DNA of 64,000 nt from assembly GCF_045689245.1 (NCBI RefSeq), contig NZ_CP136865.1:2914001-2978000 (forward strand), written 5' to 3'. A program made the position numbers and the translations under genes. This DNA comes from Congregibacter brevis. Its GTDB lineage: Bacteria > Pseudomonadota > Gammaproteobacteria > Pseudomonadales > Halieaceae. The notes under the pieces are model-generated. The model was not told the DNA's origin. It made no database searches and saw only the letters and a program-made list of their open reading frames with translations. Shown piece by piece: positions 44,343 to 52,324 of the stretch; the stretch's first letter is position 1, and each line of letters starts with the position of its first letter.

Positions 44343-44978
44343 TTATGCAGTATCTGGAGAAGAGACTGTTACTTTGGCATCCTCAACCTGCTGTTTCACA
44401 TCCTTTTCGCGGACACTTTCAGCATCATCGCCAGCATCTGCATCGGCTAAGAGTTCAAGCGCTTCATCACACCAGGACAAATATTGTTTGCCTCCACTGA
44501 TGCCACCGATCAGCGCTAGATACACACCCTTTCGGCGGAGAGGCAGTGACTTGGGATCATCGTAGTGGCGGCGCCTGATACGCTCGTACAAATACAGGCG
44601 TTTCATCATGGCGTCACGGCGCTCAAGTAAACGAGTGCGAAGGTATTCGATATTTGTCTCCGACAGGTTATAGAGCTTGATATAGAGCTCATCTTTGGTC
44701 TCCTGCAAACGCATTCGGTCCTTGGTGAGCACCCATTGATCAAGGGCTTCGCGACCCAGGTCCGTCAGGGCATAAAGGATTCTGTCGGGGCGGCCTTTCT
44801 GGCTTTCGGTGCGCCGCGTAACCCACGCGAACTCACTGAGCTTCCCAAGCTCGCGGTAGATCTGCTGGTGAGACGCGTGCCAGAAAAACCCTAGAGACTT
44901 ATCGAAGGCCCCCGCGAGATCGTATCCCGAGAGCTCGTCTTCAATTAGCGCAGTCATAATCGCGTAACGCAGCGCCAT
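44343..44978 (-). CDS. PadR-family transcriptional regulator
   Basis: The 211-residue product starts MALRYAIMTALIEDELSGYDL, the standard PadR winged-helix opening, and continues with SHQQIYRELGKL and a DGRPDRILYALTD-like wing (KGRPDRILYALTDLG). The C-terminal half is the Vir_act_alpha dimerization region. A GGAGACC ribosome site precedes the ATG at 44978; the extension to 45059 is not family-like. It diverges from a nitronate monooxygenase-like gene with a perfect palindrome between them, suggesting that it represses itself and that gene in response to an aromatic or nitro ligand. Confidence 0.9.
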   Translation of the reverse strand: MALRYAIMTALIEDELSGYDLAGAFDKSLGFFWHASHQQIYRELGKLSEFAWVTRRTESQKGRPDRILYALTDLGREALDQWVLTKDRMRLQETKDELYIKLYNLSETNIEYLRTRLLERRDAMMKRLYLYERIRRRHYDDPKSLPLRRKGVYLALIGGISGGKQYLSWCDEALELLADADAGDDAESVREKDVKQQVEDAKVTVSSPDTA

Positions 44979-45032
44979 AGGGTCTCCTGGGTAAAAGTAG
45001 CGGCTGCGTGATTGTGCACCTAAGCGCCTCCT

Positions 45033-45050
45033 TATGCAAAATGTTGCATA
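45033..45050. promoter_or_regulatory. Perfect palindrome: likely PadR operator
   Basis: TATGCAA, four bases, TTGCATA forms a perfect inverted repeat in the 141-base divergent region between the PadR regulator and the nitronate monooxygenase-like gene. PadR proteins are known to bind dyads with ATG...CAT half sites. It lies 55 bases from the regulator start and 70 bases from the other start, so one bound dimer could block both promoters. A second palindrome, CTTTTTAAAAAG, lies at 45099-45110, just before the ribosome site of the second gene. Confidence 0.6.
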
Positions 45051-45119
45051 GATAATCAACTTCCCTTAGTCTGCGCTACGCATTTTCACGATTACCGTCT
45101 TTTTAAAAAGGAAACTCTC

Positions 45120-46088
45120 ATGGCATTGCCTGAAACACTCTCTTCTCGTCTTCGTTTGCCGGCTGTCGCAGCGCCGCTATTTATTATTTCTAATCCTGAT
45201 CTGGTGATTGAGCAGTGCAAAGCCGGCATTGTCGGATCATTCCCGTCTCTCAACGCTCGTCCTCTGGAAGAGCTGGATCGATGGTTGGACCGAATCACAA
45301 CGGAGCTTGCTGAATATGATGCAGCGAATCCAGATGCTCCCTCTGCACCCTATGCCGTAAACCTCATCGTGCACGGATCGAACAATCGTCTGCAGGAAGA
45401 CCTCGAGATGTGTGTGAAGTACAAGGTTCCCGTGGTCATCACGTCCCTTGGCGCAAAAGAATTCGTAAACGATGCTATTCACTCTTATGGCGGCATCGTT
45501 CTCCACGACATTATCAACAATCGATTTGCAAAGAAGGCGGTCGAGAAAGGCGCCGACGGGCTCATCGCCGTGGCAGCTGGCGCTGGAGGACATGCAGGCA
45601 CTCTTTCACCATTTGCTCTAGTTCAGGAGATTCGCGAGTGGTTTGAAGGCCCTCTTCTGCTTTCTGGCTCCATCGCGAATGGCGACGCAATCCTCAGTGC
45701 CCAAGCGATGGGCGCAGACCTTGGCTATATCGGTTCCGCTTTTATCGCCACTGAAGAGGCGAATGCAGAGGAGTCTTATAAGCAGGCCATCGTCGACTAC
45801 AACTCGTCAGACATTATCTACAGCAACCTGTTTACGGGAGTTCACGGAAACTACCTGGCTCCGTCTGTCGAAGCAGCTGGTCTGGATCCAAACAACCTTC
45901 CGGAAAGTGACCCATCTGCGATGGACTTCGGTTCTGGCGGCAACACTGACGCAAAGGCCTGGAAGAACATTTGGGGCTGTGGCCAGGGCATCGGCGCGGT
46001 GAAGAGTGTCGGCTCCACGGCCGCATTGGTAGAGCGCTTAAGAGTGGAATACGCCGCTGCCCGCGCCAGATTGTTGGACGCAGCCTGA
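45120..46088 (+). CDS. Nitronate monooxygenase-like FMN enzyme (NPD family)
   Basis: The 322-residue product is a TIM-barrel FMN protein of the 2-nitropropane dioxygenase/nitronate monooxygenase family. It starts with LRLPAVAAPLFIISNPDLV, has the phosphate-binding GADGLIAVAAGAGGHAG block (about residues 145-161), and GSIANGDAILSAQAMGADLGYIGSAF. These enzymes oxidize nitronates, with propionate-3-nitronate a typical substrate. The divergent PadR gene and operator suggest inducible control. A strong AAAAAGGA ribosome site precedes the ATG. Confidence 0.9.
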   Translation: MALPETLSSRLRLPAVAAPLFIISNPDLVIEQCKAGIVGSFPSLNARPLEELDRWLDRITTELAEYDAANPDAPSAPYAVNLIVHGSNNRLQEDLEMCVKYKVPVVITSLGAKEFVNDAIHSYGGIVLHDIINNRFAKKAVEKGADGLIAVAAGAGGHAGTLSPFALVQEIREWFEGPLLLSGSIANGDAILSAQAMGADLGYIGSAFIATEEANAEESYKQAIVDYNSSDIIYSNLFTGVHGNYLAPSVEAAGLDPNNLPESDPSAMDFGSGGNTDAKAWKNIWGCGQGIGAVKSVGSTAALVERLRVEYAAARARLLDAA

Positions 46089-46093
46089 ACAAA

Positions 46094-46129
46094 GCAGTTG
46101 AGAGGGGAACCTATTCCCCTCTCAACTGC
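46094..46129. terminator. Perfect 16-bp hairpin after the NPD-type gene
   Basis: GCAGTTGAGAGGGGAA at 46094-46109 pairs without mismatch with TTCCCCTCTCAACTGC at 46114-46129 around a four-base loop. It starts five bases after the stop and 28 bases before msrA. There is no following U tract on either strand, so it may be a processing or anti-decay structure or a non-canonical terminator rather than a classical one. Confidence 0.55.
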
Positions 46130-46157
46130 CAAAGAGGTAGTTGATTGGAGAAAACTC

Positions 46158-46808
46158 ATGCCTCGTCACACCGCGCAATCGTCGCTGTTAAAAAATCTCA
46201 CCCCCCTGCTCGCCATCGCCGGTTTCACAGCCATGATGATGCAAGGGATCGTTGCCCAAGCTGAGGAGCGGACAGCCAGCTTTGCCGGCGGATGCTTTTG
46301 GTGCGTAGAGTCTGACTTCGCGAAATTGAATGGTGTCATAGACGTAGTTTCAGGTTTTACGGGCGGAACCCTGCAAAACCCCACCTACCGAGGCAATCAC
46401 GAAGGTCACTACGAAGCGGCCGAAGTTACTTACGACAGCGAACAGATCAGCTATGAAGAGCTACTGGTCCACTTCTGGCGCACCGTCGATCCTCTGGATG
46501 CGGGTGGACAGTTCTGCGATCGCGGCTTTAGCTACAAAACAGCCGTATTTGTCGGCAACGACGAAGAACGACAAGCCGCCGAGAGAACCCTCGCCGAGGT
46601 AGACGCACTGTTCCCCAAAGATCCTGTCGCTACGGTCATCCTTCCTGCCGGACGTTTTTGGCCGGTGGAGGAGTATCATCAGGACTACGCTGAGAAAAAC
46701 CCTCTTCGCTACAAGTACTACCGATCCAGCTGCGGCCGAGACAAGCGTGTAAAAGCCTTGTGGGGCGATAAGGACTGGGGATTGAACACCGCGGCTTCAC
46801 CACACTAA
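46158..46808 (+). CDS. msrA: Exported peptide-methionine (S)-S-oxide reductase MsrA
   Basis: The 216-residue product has a signal-like N-terminus (hydrophobic residues about 13-36, ending AQA) and then a complete MsrA domain. The catalytic cysteine lies in FAGGCFWCVESDF at about residue 46, and the body includes PTYRGNHEGHYEA, FWRTVDPLDAGGQFCDRG and VEEYHQDYAEKNP. A cysteine near the end (YRSSCGRDKR) is a probable resolving residue. It repairs methionine S-sulfoxide, here most likely in the periplasm. The ATG at 46158 was chosen over a longer frame to 46098, which lies inside the hairpin. Confidence 0.93.
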   Translation: MPRHTAQSSLLKNLTPLLAIAGFTAMMMQGIVAQAEERTASFAGGCFWCVESDFAKLNGVIDVVSGFTGGTLQNPTYRGNHEGHYEAAEVTYDSEQISYEELLVHFWRTVDPLDAGGQFCDRGFSYKTAVFVGNDEERQAAERTLAEVDALFPKDPVATVILPAGRFWPVEEYHQDYAEKNPLRYKYYRSSCGRDKRVKALWGDKDWGLNTAASPH

Positions 46809-46923
46809 TCCTATGCCTCTTTCGTCTCCTTCACAGATATCAACGAACGCAATATCGGCTCAGCCCATCGCAAACGTTCCATGAAGATTTGAAGTCACGA
46901 CGCGATCTTCGCGATACTTGGTA

Positions 46924-46957
46924 GGGCGCAGCGCCTTCAAGCAAAGCGCCCGCTGCG
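46924..46957. other. GC-rich hairpin upstream of the M13 peptidase gene
   Basis: CGCAGCG at 46927-46933 pairs with CGCTGCG at 46951-46957; an alternative stem pairs GGGCGC at 46924-46929 with GCGCCC at 46946-46951. It lies in the 215-base region between msrA and the peptidase. The two pairings exclude each other, so it might switch, but no ligand motif is recognised. No other gene or RNA is seen in this gap. Confidence 0.35.
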
Positions 46958-47023
46958 ATGGACTACTCGTTCTTTCGGAGCGAAAGCAGCCCGAGCGGCG
47001 AATTAATCAGGATTCACTCGTCT

Positions 47024-49072
47024 ATGTATAAGTCCATTCAACTTCTTTTTGTTACCGCGATGCTGTCAGCTTGTAATAATGAAGGGCCGCAAGGTACAGA
47101 CACCTCAATTGACGCAGAGGCGGTAGGTTTGCGCTCCGGCGTAGACATTCAGGGCATGAATCAAACCGCTAGGCCGCAAGATGATTTTTTTGAATATGCC
47201 AATGGGACATGGCTGGCAGAAACCGAAATCCCTGGTGAGGAGATAGGCTGGGGCGGATACATGACGCTTAGAAAAGAGGCCCTTGAACAATCGCGTGCCA
47301 TTGTGGAGGAGCTTCTGGAACAGGGGTCCGATCTTCCTCACGCCCAGATGCTCATGGACTTTTATAGCGCATGGATGAACGAGGATCTGGTGGAGAGCCT
47401 AGGCGTCAAACCGTTAGCCGACGACCTAAAGCAAATCGACGCCCTCAAAACTCATGAACAGGTCATTGCCTACCTTGCGGACATGAATGCAGCAGGACTC
47501 GATGGCCCGTTTAATTTCTCCGTTGGGCAAGACGCCAAGGACTCAACGCTCTACGTTGTCAATTTCACACAGTCCGGCCTAGGCTTGCCCAACAGAGACT
47601 TTTACTTTGATAAGAGCGAACGGGGCGAAGAATTAATTAGAGCGTACAAATCTTATGTGAATAAGCTTCTAAGTCTCGCTGGTGCCAAATCCCCAGCACA
47701 AGCAACAGAGCTAAGCTTCGCGCTAGAAACAGCCCTTGCTGAGCATCAATGGGACAAGGTAAAGAACCGGGAGCGTGAGCTGACCTATAACCCTATAGAG
47801 CACGATTCCCTTGCTAGAATGTTAGCGAACGTATCCTTTGAGCGCTTTCTAGAAGGCATTGGCGTACCTGCTCAGCCTTATTACGTTGTTCGACAACCTT
47901 CGTACTTTGAAGCGCTGAATACGCTTTTTAGAGAACACAGTGTTGAGAGCTGGAAAGCATATCTCGCCTCTCGCTTGCTCACCGCCTACGCGCCCTATCT
48001 ATCATCGGATTTTGTGACCGCACGATTCAATTATCAGAAAACTGTTTTTGGCCGCGAGGAACAGGTAGAACGTTGGAGAAAAGCGATAAGCTCTATCAAC
48101 AGTAACATCGGAGAAACGCTGGGACAGCTCTATGTTGAAAAGCACTTCTCCTCCGATGCGAAAGAGAAAATGAACGAGATGGTGGCTTACCTGATCAAAG
48201 CCTATGAAGACAGTATCCGCAATCTCGACTGGATGGGCGAGGAAACACGGCAAAAAGCGCTGCTTAAGCTATCAAAATTCACACCCAAAATCGGCTACCC
48301 CGATAAGTGGGAAGACTACAGTGCGCTTATCGTGGCTTCGGATGACCTCTTGGGAAACATCAAGCGCGCTCGAATCTTCAGCCATAACGAGAACGTGGAC
48401 CAATTAGGAAAACCTATAGACAAGAACAAATGGTTCATGGCTCCGCAATCTGTGAATGCTTATTACAACCCTGGACTGAACGAAATTGTCTTCCCCGCGG
48501 CTTATCTCCAACCCCCGAACTATGACGCGGGTGTCGACGACGCATTTAACTACGGTGCCATCGGCGTGACCATCGGACACGAGATTGGACATGGCTTTGA
48601 CGATCAGGGAAGCAAGCTAGACGGTGACGGTAACCTGATATCGTGGTGGACCGAGCAGGATCGCAGTGAGTTCGAAAAACGGACGCGCGGTCTAGTCACT
48701 CAATTTAGTGCTTACGAAGTAAGTCCGGGGCTTACTGTCAATGGCGAACTGACGCTCGGAGAAAATATAGGCGACCTGGGCGGCACAGCGATCGCTTTAA
48801 AAGCATACCGGATGTCTCTTGAGGGGAAGAACGCTCCTGTCATCGATGGTTTTACGGGGGAAGAGAGATTCTTCTTGGGTGGAGCACAATCAAGCCGAGT
48901 GAAATGGCGCGAGCAGTTTCTAGAGTATCTTATCAAGAACGATCCCCACGCCCCCGATAAAGCACGGGTCAACGGCGTACTCTCGAATCTGCCAGATTTC
49001 TACCGAGTCTTCGACGTAAAAGAAAGCGACGGACTCTACATCGCACCAAAAAAAAGAGTGTCAATCTGGTAG
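47024..49072 (+). CDS. M13-family metallopeptidase lipoprotein (neprilysin-like)
   Basis: The 682-residue product begins with a lipoprotein signal and lipobox (FVTAMLSAC, cysteine at about residue 17). The M13 N-domain starts near DDFFEYANGTWL. The zinc site is HEIGH with its first His at residue 519, followed by GFDDQG, and a downstream ENIGDLGGT carries the third ligand. The C-terminus ends with the family-like KRVSIW. Such peptidases cleave short peptides outside the cytoplasm. The ATG at 47024 gives the lipobox its usual position; a frame extension to 46958 would not. It is convergent with the exonuclease gene across 139 bases where nothing else is seen. Confidence 0.93.
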   Translation: MYKSIQLLFVTAMLSACNNEGPQGTDTSIDAEAVGLRSGVDIQGMNQTARPQDDFFEYANGTWLAETEIPGEEIGWGGYMTLRKEALEQSRAIVEELLEQGSDLPHAQMLMDFYSAWMNEDLVESLGVKPLADDLKQIDALKTHEQVIAYLADMNAAGLDGPFNFSVGQDAKDSTLYVVNFTQSGLGLPNRDFYFDKSERGEELIRAYKSYVNKLLSLAGAKSPAQATELSFALETALAEHQWDKVKNRERELTYNPIEHDSLARMLANVSFERFLEGIGVPAQPYYVVRQPSYFEALNTLFREHSVESWKAYLASRLLTAYAPYLSSDFVTARFNYQKTVFGREEQVERWRKAISSINSNIGETLGQLYVEKHFSSDAKEKMNEMVAYLIKAYEDSIRNLDWMGEETRQKALLKLSKFTPKIGYPDKWEDYSALIVASDDLLGNIKRARIFSHNENVDQLGKPIDKNKWFMAPQSVNAYYNPGLNEIVFPAAYLQPPNYDAGVDDAFNYGAIGVTIGHEIGHGFDDQGSKLDGDGNLISWWTEQDRSEFEKRTRGLVTQFSAYEVSPGLTVNGELTLGENIGDLGGTAIALKAYRMSLEGKNAPVIDGFTGEERFFLGGAQSSRVKWREQFLEYLIKNDPHAPDKARVNGVLSNLPDFYRVFDVKESDGLYIAPKKRVSIW

Positions 49073-49211
49073 CAGCTACACAGATCATAGCTTTTACTGG
49101 CATGCAGACAGCGGCGTTTCTCCAGAGATAATGCGGCAGAGAGTATCATCGGGTGCAACTTACTCTGACTAGCTGCCACGCGCTAGACAGAGCCCCCATC
49201 CTCGAGCGTTG

Positions 49212-49877
49212 CTACAACAGGTCCTTGAAACAAAGCCCCGAACCGCGTTTAGCGATGTGTGCGAGCAATAGCTCTGCGGTAGCCATCGCATCACCAAGGG
49301 CATTGTGAACATTGTGAGTAGTAAGTCCGTAACGTTCTCGGCATGCCCCGAGGCGCAGAGCTCCCTGCGCGATGGGCTGCTCCTTTCGCTGCAAAAGCCG
49401 CTGTTCCAGTAACAAGGTGTCAATAGTCGGTAATAATAAAGGCGTCCCAAACACCTCTTTGGACGCCCGATCCAGAAATGCGGTGTCCAATGCCGCATTA
49501 TGGAAGACTAAGATGCAGCCAGCCGAAGCCTCCAGCAGAGCCTTCAAAGCCGCTTTCACATCATCGGCTTCCTGGAGTTCGCAATCCCGTAACTGATGAA
49601 TAACCGCGCTCTGCCCCACGGAGTGCTGGTTACGAATAAGCGTGTGGCACGCGCTACCTAGAGCGATCTCCCCCTGAGTTACGCGTACCCAGCCGAGGCT
49701 CAGCAGTTCATCCTCCTTGGGATTCAGCCCCGACATCTCTGCGTCGCAAACCAGAAAGCTAAGCTCTCGAGTGGCCGTTGTATTCGATGGCAGGGACGCT
49801 GCCCAGGCTTTGGCTATTGAGTCAGGTAAATCAGTACGGCGAGACCAACGCCACCGCCGAAGCTTTAGCCTTAACAT
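49212..49877 (-). CDS. 3'-5' exonuclease (DnaQ-like, DEDDh)
   Basis: The 221-residue product is a DEDDh exonuclease like the epsilon subunit of DNA polymerase III. Exo I is CDAEMSGLNP (Asp45, Glu47), Exo II is VFHNAALDTAFLD, and Exo III is HNVHNALGDAMATAELL. It is a stand-alone nuclease, not the replicative DnaQ, judging by its lack of a C-terminal polymerase-binding tail. It directly follows the cNMP/CBS/DUF294 gene, and the same pair is often seen beside acetate-type symporters, so the arrangement looks conserved; its functional link to transport is unexplained. Confidence 0.88.
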   Translation of the reverse strand: MLRLKLRRWRWSRRTDLPDSIAKAWAASLPSNTTATRELSFLVCDAEMSGLNPKEDELLSLGWVRVTQGEIALGSACHTLIRNQHSVGQSAVIHQLRDCELQEADDVKAALKALLEASAGCILVFHNAALDTAFLDRASKEVFGTPLLLPTIDTLLLEQRLLQRKEQPIAQGALRLGACRERYGLTTHNVHNALGDAMATAELLLAHIAKRGSGLCFKDLL

Positions 49878-51724
49878 CAGGCCATGCCGGCTCGATAGTT
49901 CTGACGAATCGATGCCTGCGCTTCATCAATAATAGTAAACGCGTCGCGCAGCTGCTCTTTTGCCAGACGCGGTAAGGCTCGGGGACTTATGTAGTTGTCT
50001 ACAGCATCGCCGCGCTGTATCTGAGCGCATTGATGATCCATCCGAAGTCCTTGAATAAAGTGCAATGCATCCGTGAGGTTACGTGAATCAACAATTGCCA
50101 TATGCCCCGCGCCGATAAGCGATTGCAGGCGCGATGAGGTGTTCACCTCAGGCAATTTGTTAGCCAGAGCATGAAGCCGCGCAATTTCGGTGACCGGCAA
50201 TACTCCTCGCTTCTTAATATCCAGACTATCGCGATGCTCCCCGTCTCTATCCACGACAAAACGTCGGAAAATCCCAAGGGGTGGCTTGTTATCAAGTACG
50301 TTAGCGGCAAGCGCCGCGAGGAATATGGAGTTACTGCTGGCTTCTTGAAGCATTACGCTCTGAAGAGACTTCGCAAGTCTGCGGTCGCCATAAAGGGCCC
50401 GGATATCGAAGAAAATACTTACACGCATCACTGCGTCTTCCGTAGGCATTCTCGCCCAGCTTTGCACCGTGTCTTGCCAGGCCGCCAGCGGCGATCGCCA
50501 CTCGGCATTGCTCGCCATAATATTGCCCGGACAGTACTTGTAGCCACATAGAGCGAGTCCGTCACATACTTTCTCTGCAAGCTGACGATACCAATCTAGC
50601 TGCTCATCAGCGACGCTATCAGCAATCACTATCCCATTGTCCTGATCAGCACCAAGGAGCTGCTCACCGCGAGCTTGAGATCCAAAACTCAACCATGCCC
50701 ATGGACCTGGCGCAGGGCCCAAATCCGCCTCAGCGAGCTGTATGAGACGCACAGCCACAGCATCGGAAATCGCAGTCAAGATTTGAGAGACCTGAGGGGC
50801 GCGCATACCACCGACGACCCACTCCACCATAAGCGTGCCCATGGACTCAACCAAGGCCTGAATACCTTCTACGCTATCCTGTCGAGCGATGTGGTTGACC
50901 AAGTAAACAGGATCATTCTTTTTTGCCACAATCAGATCGGACGTAGTGACAACGCCCACCAGACGTCCATCTTCCATGACGGGAAGATGATGAAAGCGTC
51001 TTTGAGTCATCATTAAAGTGGTTGCGAACAGAGAATCCTCGCTGGAGATTGTCTCGGGGGCAGGTGTCATAACTGCCCTTACCAGTACCGCACCATCCAA
51101 TCCCTTTGCGAGAACGCGAGTACGGAGGTCGCGATCCGTCAGGATGCCCAAAAGCTCGTCGTCCGCCACTACAAAGGCCGACGATACGCGCCGCTCGGCC
51201 ATCAGAGTCGCGGCCTGACACACGGATGCATCCGGGCTTACCGTGAGAATATCTCGCGTCATTACCGAGCTTACCGCGGCAAGCATTGCATTGGGTTCGG
51301 GTTGGTACCGGGCTGCGCGGCGTAAACGTCGACTCCGCTGACCGCTGAAATAGCGATCAAAAGCGCGATTGCTCCCGCGCAAAGTTTGGTAGGCGACGTC
51401 GGGAAGCCTGTAGATCAAAGCATCCTCTATAACCAAGGCGACGACTTTCCCATCGCCGGCATTCAGGCCCGCTATGTTAAAGCTCTCGCCTTCTCCTAGG
51501 CGGTCCAGAAGCTTGTTGTCTGCATCACGAATATCAGCTGCGCCACTTCTCAATATGCGCAATCCTGAGGGCTTACTGTCGACTGAGAAGGACTCTCCAT
51601 GAGGGTGATAAGAAACCTGCATCGAGGAGACTGCTTGCTGCAATTCGGCATCGCTCAGCTCATTAAATGGGAGCGAGCCGCGCAGGAACTCTATTACTGC
51701 GACTAGCTCCGATGCGTCAGCCAT
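49877..51724 (-). CDS. cNMP-binding/CBS/DUF294 nucleotidyltransferase-like protein
   Basis: The 615-residue product has an N-terminal cyclic-nucleotide-binding domain (residues about 5-125), two CBS domains (about 145-275) with VMTRDILTVSPDASVCQAA and VVTTSDLIVAKK, and a DUF294 nucleotidyltransferase domain containing SFGSQARGEQLLGADQDNG, followed by DUF294_C. The layout suggests a signal-sensing enzyme that responds to nucleotides and modifies a protein or nucleotide, by analogy with GlnD-like transferases. The ATG at 51724 was preferred over 51742. It overlaps the exonuclease gene by one base and lies in the symporter locus. Confidence 0.9.
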   Translation of the reverse strand: MADASELVAVIEFLRGSLPFNELSDAELQQAVSSMQVSYHPHGESFSVDSKPSGLRILRSGAADIRDADNKLLDRLGEGESFNIAGLNAGDGKVVALVIEDALIYRLPDVAYQTLRGSNRAFDRYFSGQRSRRLRRAARYQPEPNAMLAAVSSVMTRDILTVSPDASVCQAATLMAERRVSSAFVVADDELLGILTDRDLRTRVLAKGLDGAVLVRAVMTPAPETISSEDSLFATTLMMTQRRFHHLPVMEDGRLVGVVTTSDLIVAKKNDPVYLVNHIARQDSVEGIQALVESMGTLMVEWVVGGMRAPQVSQILTAISDAVAVRLIQLAEADLGPAPGPWAWLSFGSQARGEQLLGADQDNGIVIADSVADEQLDWYRQLAEKVCDGLALCGYKYCPGNIMASNAEWRSPLAAWQDTVQSWARMPTEDAVMRVSIFFDIRALYGDRRLAKSLQSVMLQEASSNSIFLAALAANVLDNKPPLGIFRRFVVDRDGEHRDSLDIKKRGVLPVTEIARLHALANKLPEVNTSSRLQSLIGAGHMAIVDSRNLTDALHFIQGLRMDHQCAQIQRGDAVDNYISPRALPRLAKEQLRDAFTIIDEAQASIRQNYRAGMA

Positions 51725-51745
51725 GGTGAGGTCCCCCCCCAAAGA

Positions 51746-52207
51746 TTAGCCTTCCTGCTGCAGAAAAAGTGTGGATGCATCAGCGAAATAGGTGCTGTCT
51801 TCTATAGATATCACCACCCGTATACGCTCGGTTGCCTGGGGAACATTACTCAAAGGGAAGCGCCACTCCAGACCTTTCTCATCAGCCGCCTGCATAGGTC
51901 TGGGGCCAGGGTCACTCTGCGGATGGGATACAGACATGAGTACCGCTTCAACTGCATGCGATGCAGTCAGCTGCAATGAAAGACCCACAGATTCATCGAG
52001 AGCGAGGGTGAGCTTGACGTCTTGATTCTCCAGATCACAGATCCCACTGGCGTAGCGACAGTTACTTTTTTCCACCAAGGGATAAGCGACTCCAGGTTTC
52101 GCAGGCGCTGCCTGCTCACCCGTTAGGGTGCCCACAGCAAACCAGGCCATGATCGACAATACTGGTGCTACCAACAACGCGACTACGACGTGCTTGTTTG
52201 TGAACAT
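51746..52207 (-). CDS. Small membrane-anchored protein of unknown function
   Basis: The 153-residue product has one N-terminal hydrophobic segment (residues about 7-28) and a periplasmic part with two cysteines in NCRYASGICDLENQ, which could form a disulfide. The rest is beta-rich (LTLALDESVGLSLQLTA, RIRVVISIEDSTYF). It somewhat resembles FixH-like or nitrogen-fixation accessory folds, but I cannot assign a family. It begins 49 bases after a strong terminator and precedes the cNMP/CBS gene by about 20 bases, so it probably leads that three-gene unit. Confidence 0.75.
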   Translation of the reverse strand: MFTNKHVVVALLVAPVLSIMAWFAVGTLTGEQAAPAKPGVAYPLVEKSNCRYASGICDLENQDVKLTLALDESVGLSLQLTASHAVEAVLMSVSHPQSDPGPRPMQAADEKGLEWRFPLSNVPQATERIRVVISIEDSTYFADASTLFLQQEG

Positions 52208-52234
52208 TACAGTCCCTTTAGGTCAGAAGATGTT

Positions 52235-52251
52235 CCAAGTCTACAGACTGG
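52235..52251. promoter_or_regulatory. Imperfect palindrome upstream of the small membrane protein
   Basis: The stretch at 52235-52251 has near-symmetric arms (CCAAGTCT on the left, AGACTGG on the right). It lies 28-44 bases before the start of the 153-residue gene, just after a terminator, where a promoter or operator would be expected. Confidence 0.3.
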
Positions 52252-52255
52252 GAGC

Positions 52256-52288
52256 AAAAAAAAGGGAGGAGCCATCATTGGCACCTCC
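52256..52288 (-). terminator. Rho-independent terminator of the symporter operon
   Basis: Read on the minus strand, a ten-base-pair stem with one mismatch (GGAGGTGCCA against TGGCTCCTCC, four-base loop) is followed by one C and eight T residues. It starts about 37 bases after the symporter stop. It is the clearest intrinsic terminator in the window and separates the symporter operon from the small membrane protein and cNMP/CBS genes. Confidence 0.88.
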
Positions 52289-52324
52289 GCACACTAGTGA
52301 ACCTCTCAGCGAAGAGCCTTTGGA

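Noticed and set aside
46809..47023. tRNA or small RNA gene in the gap before the M13 peptidase
   Set aside because: A GC-rich hairpin is present, but no cloverleaf, TPsiC-like loop or terminator could be found.
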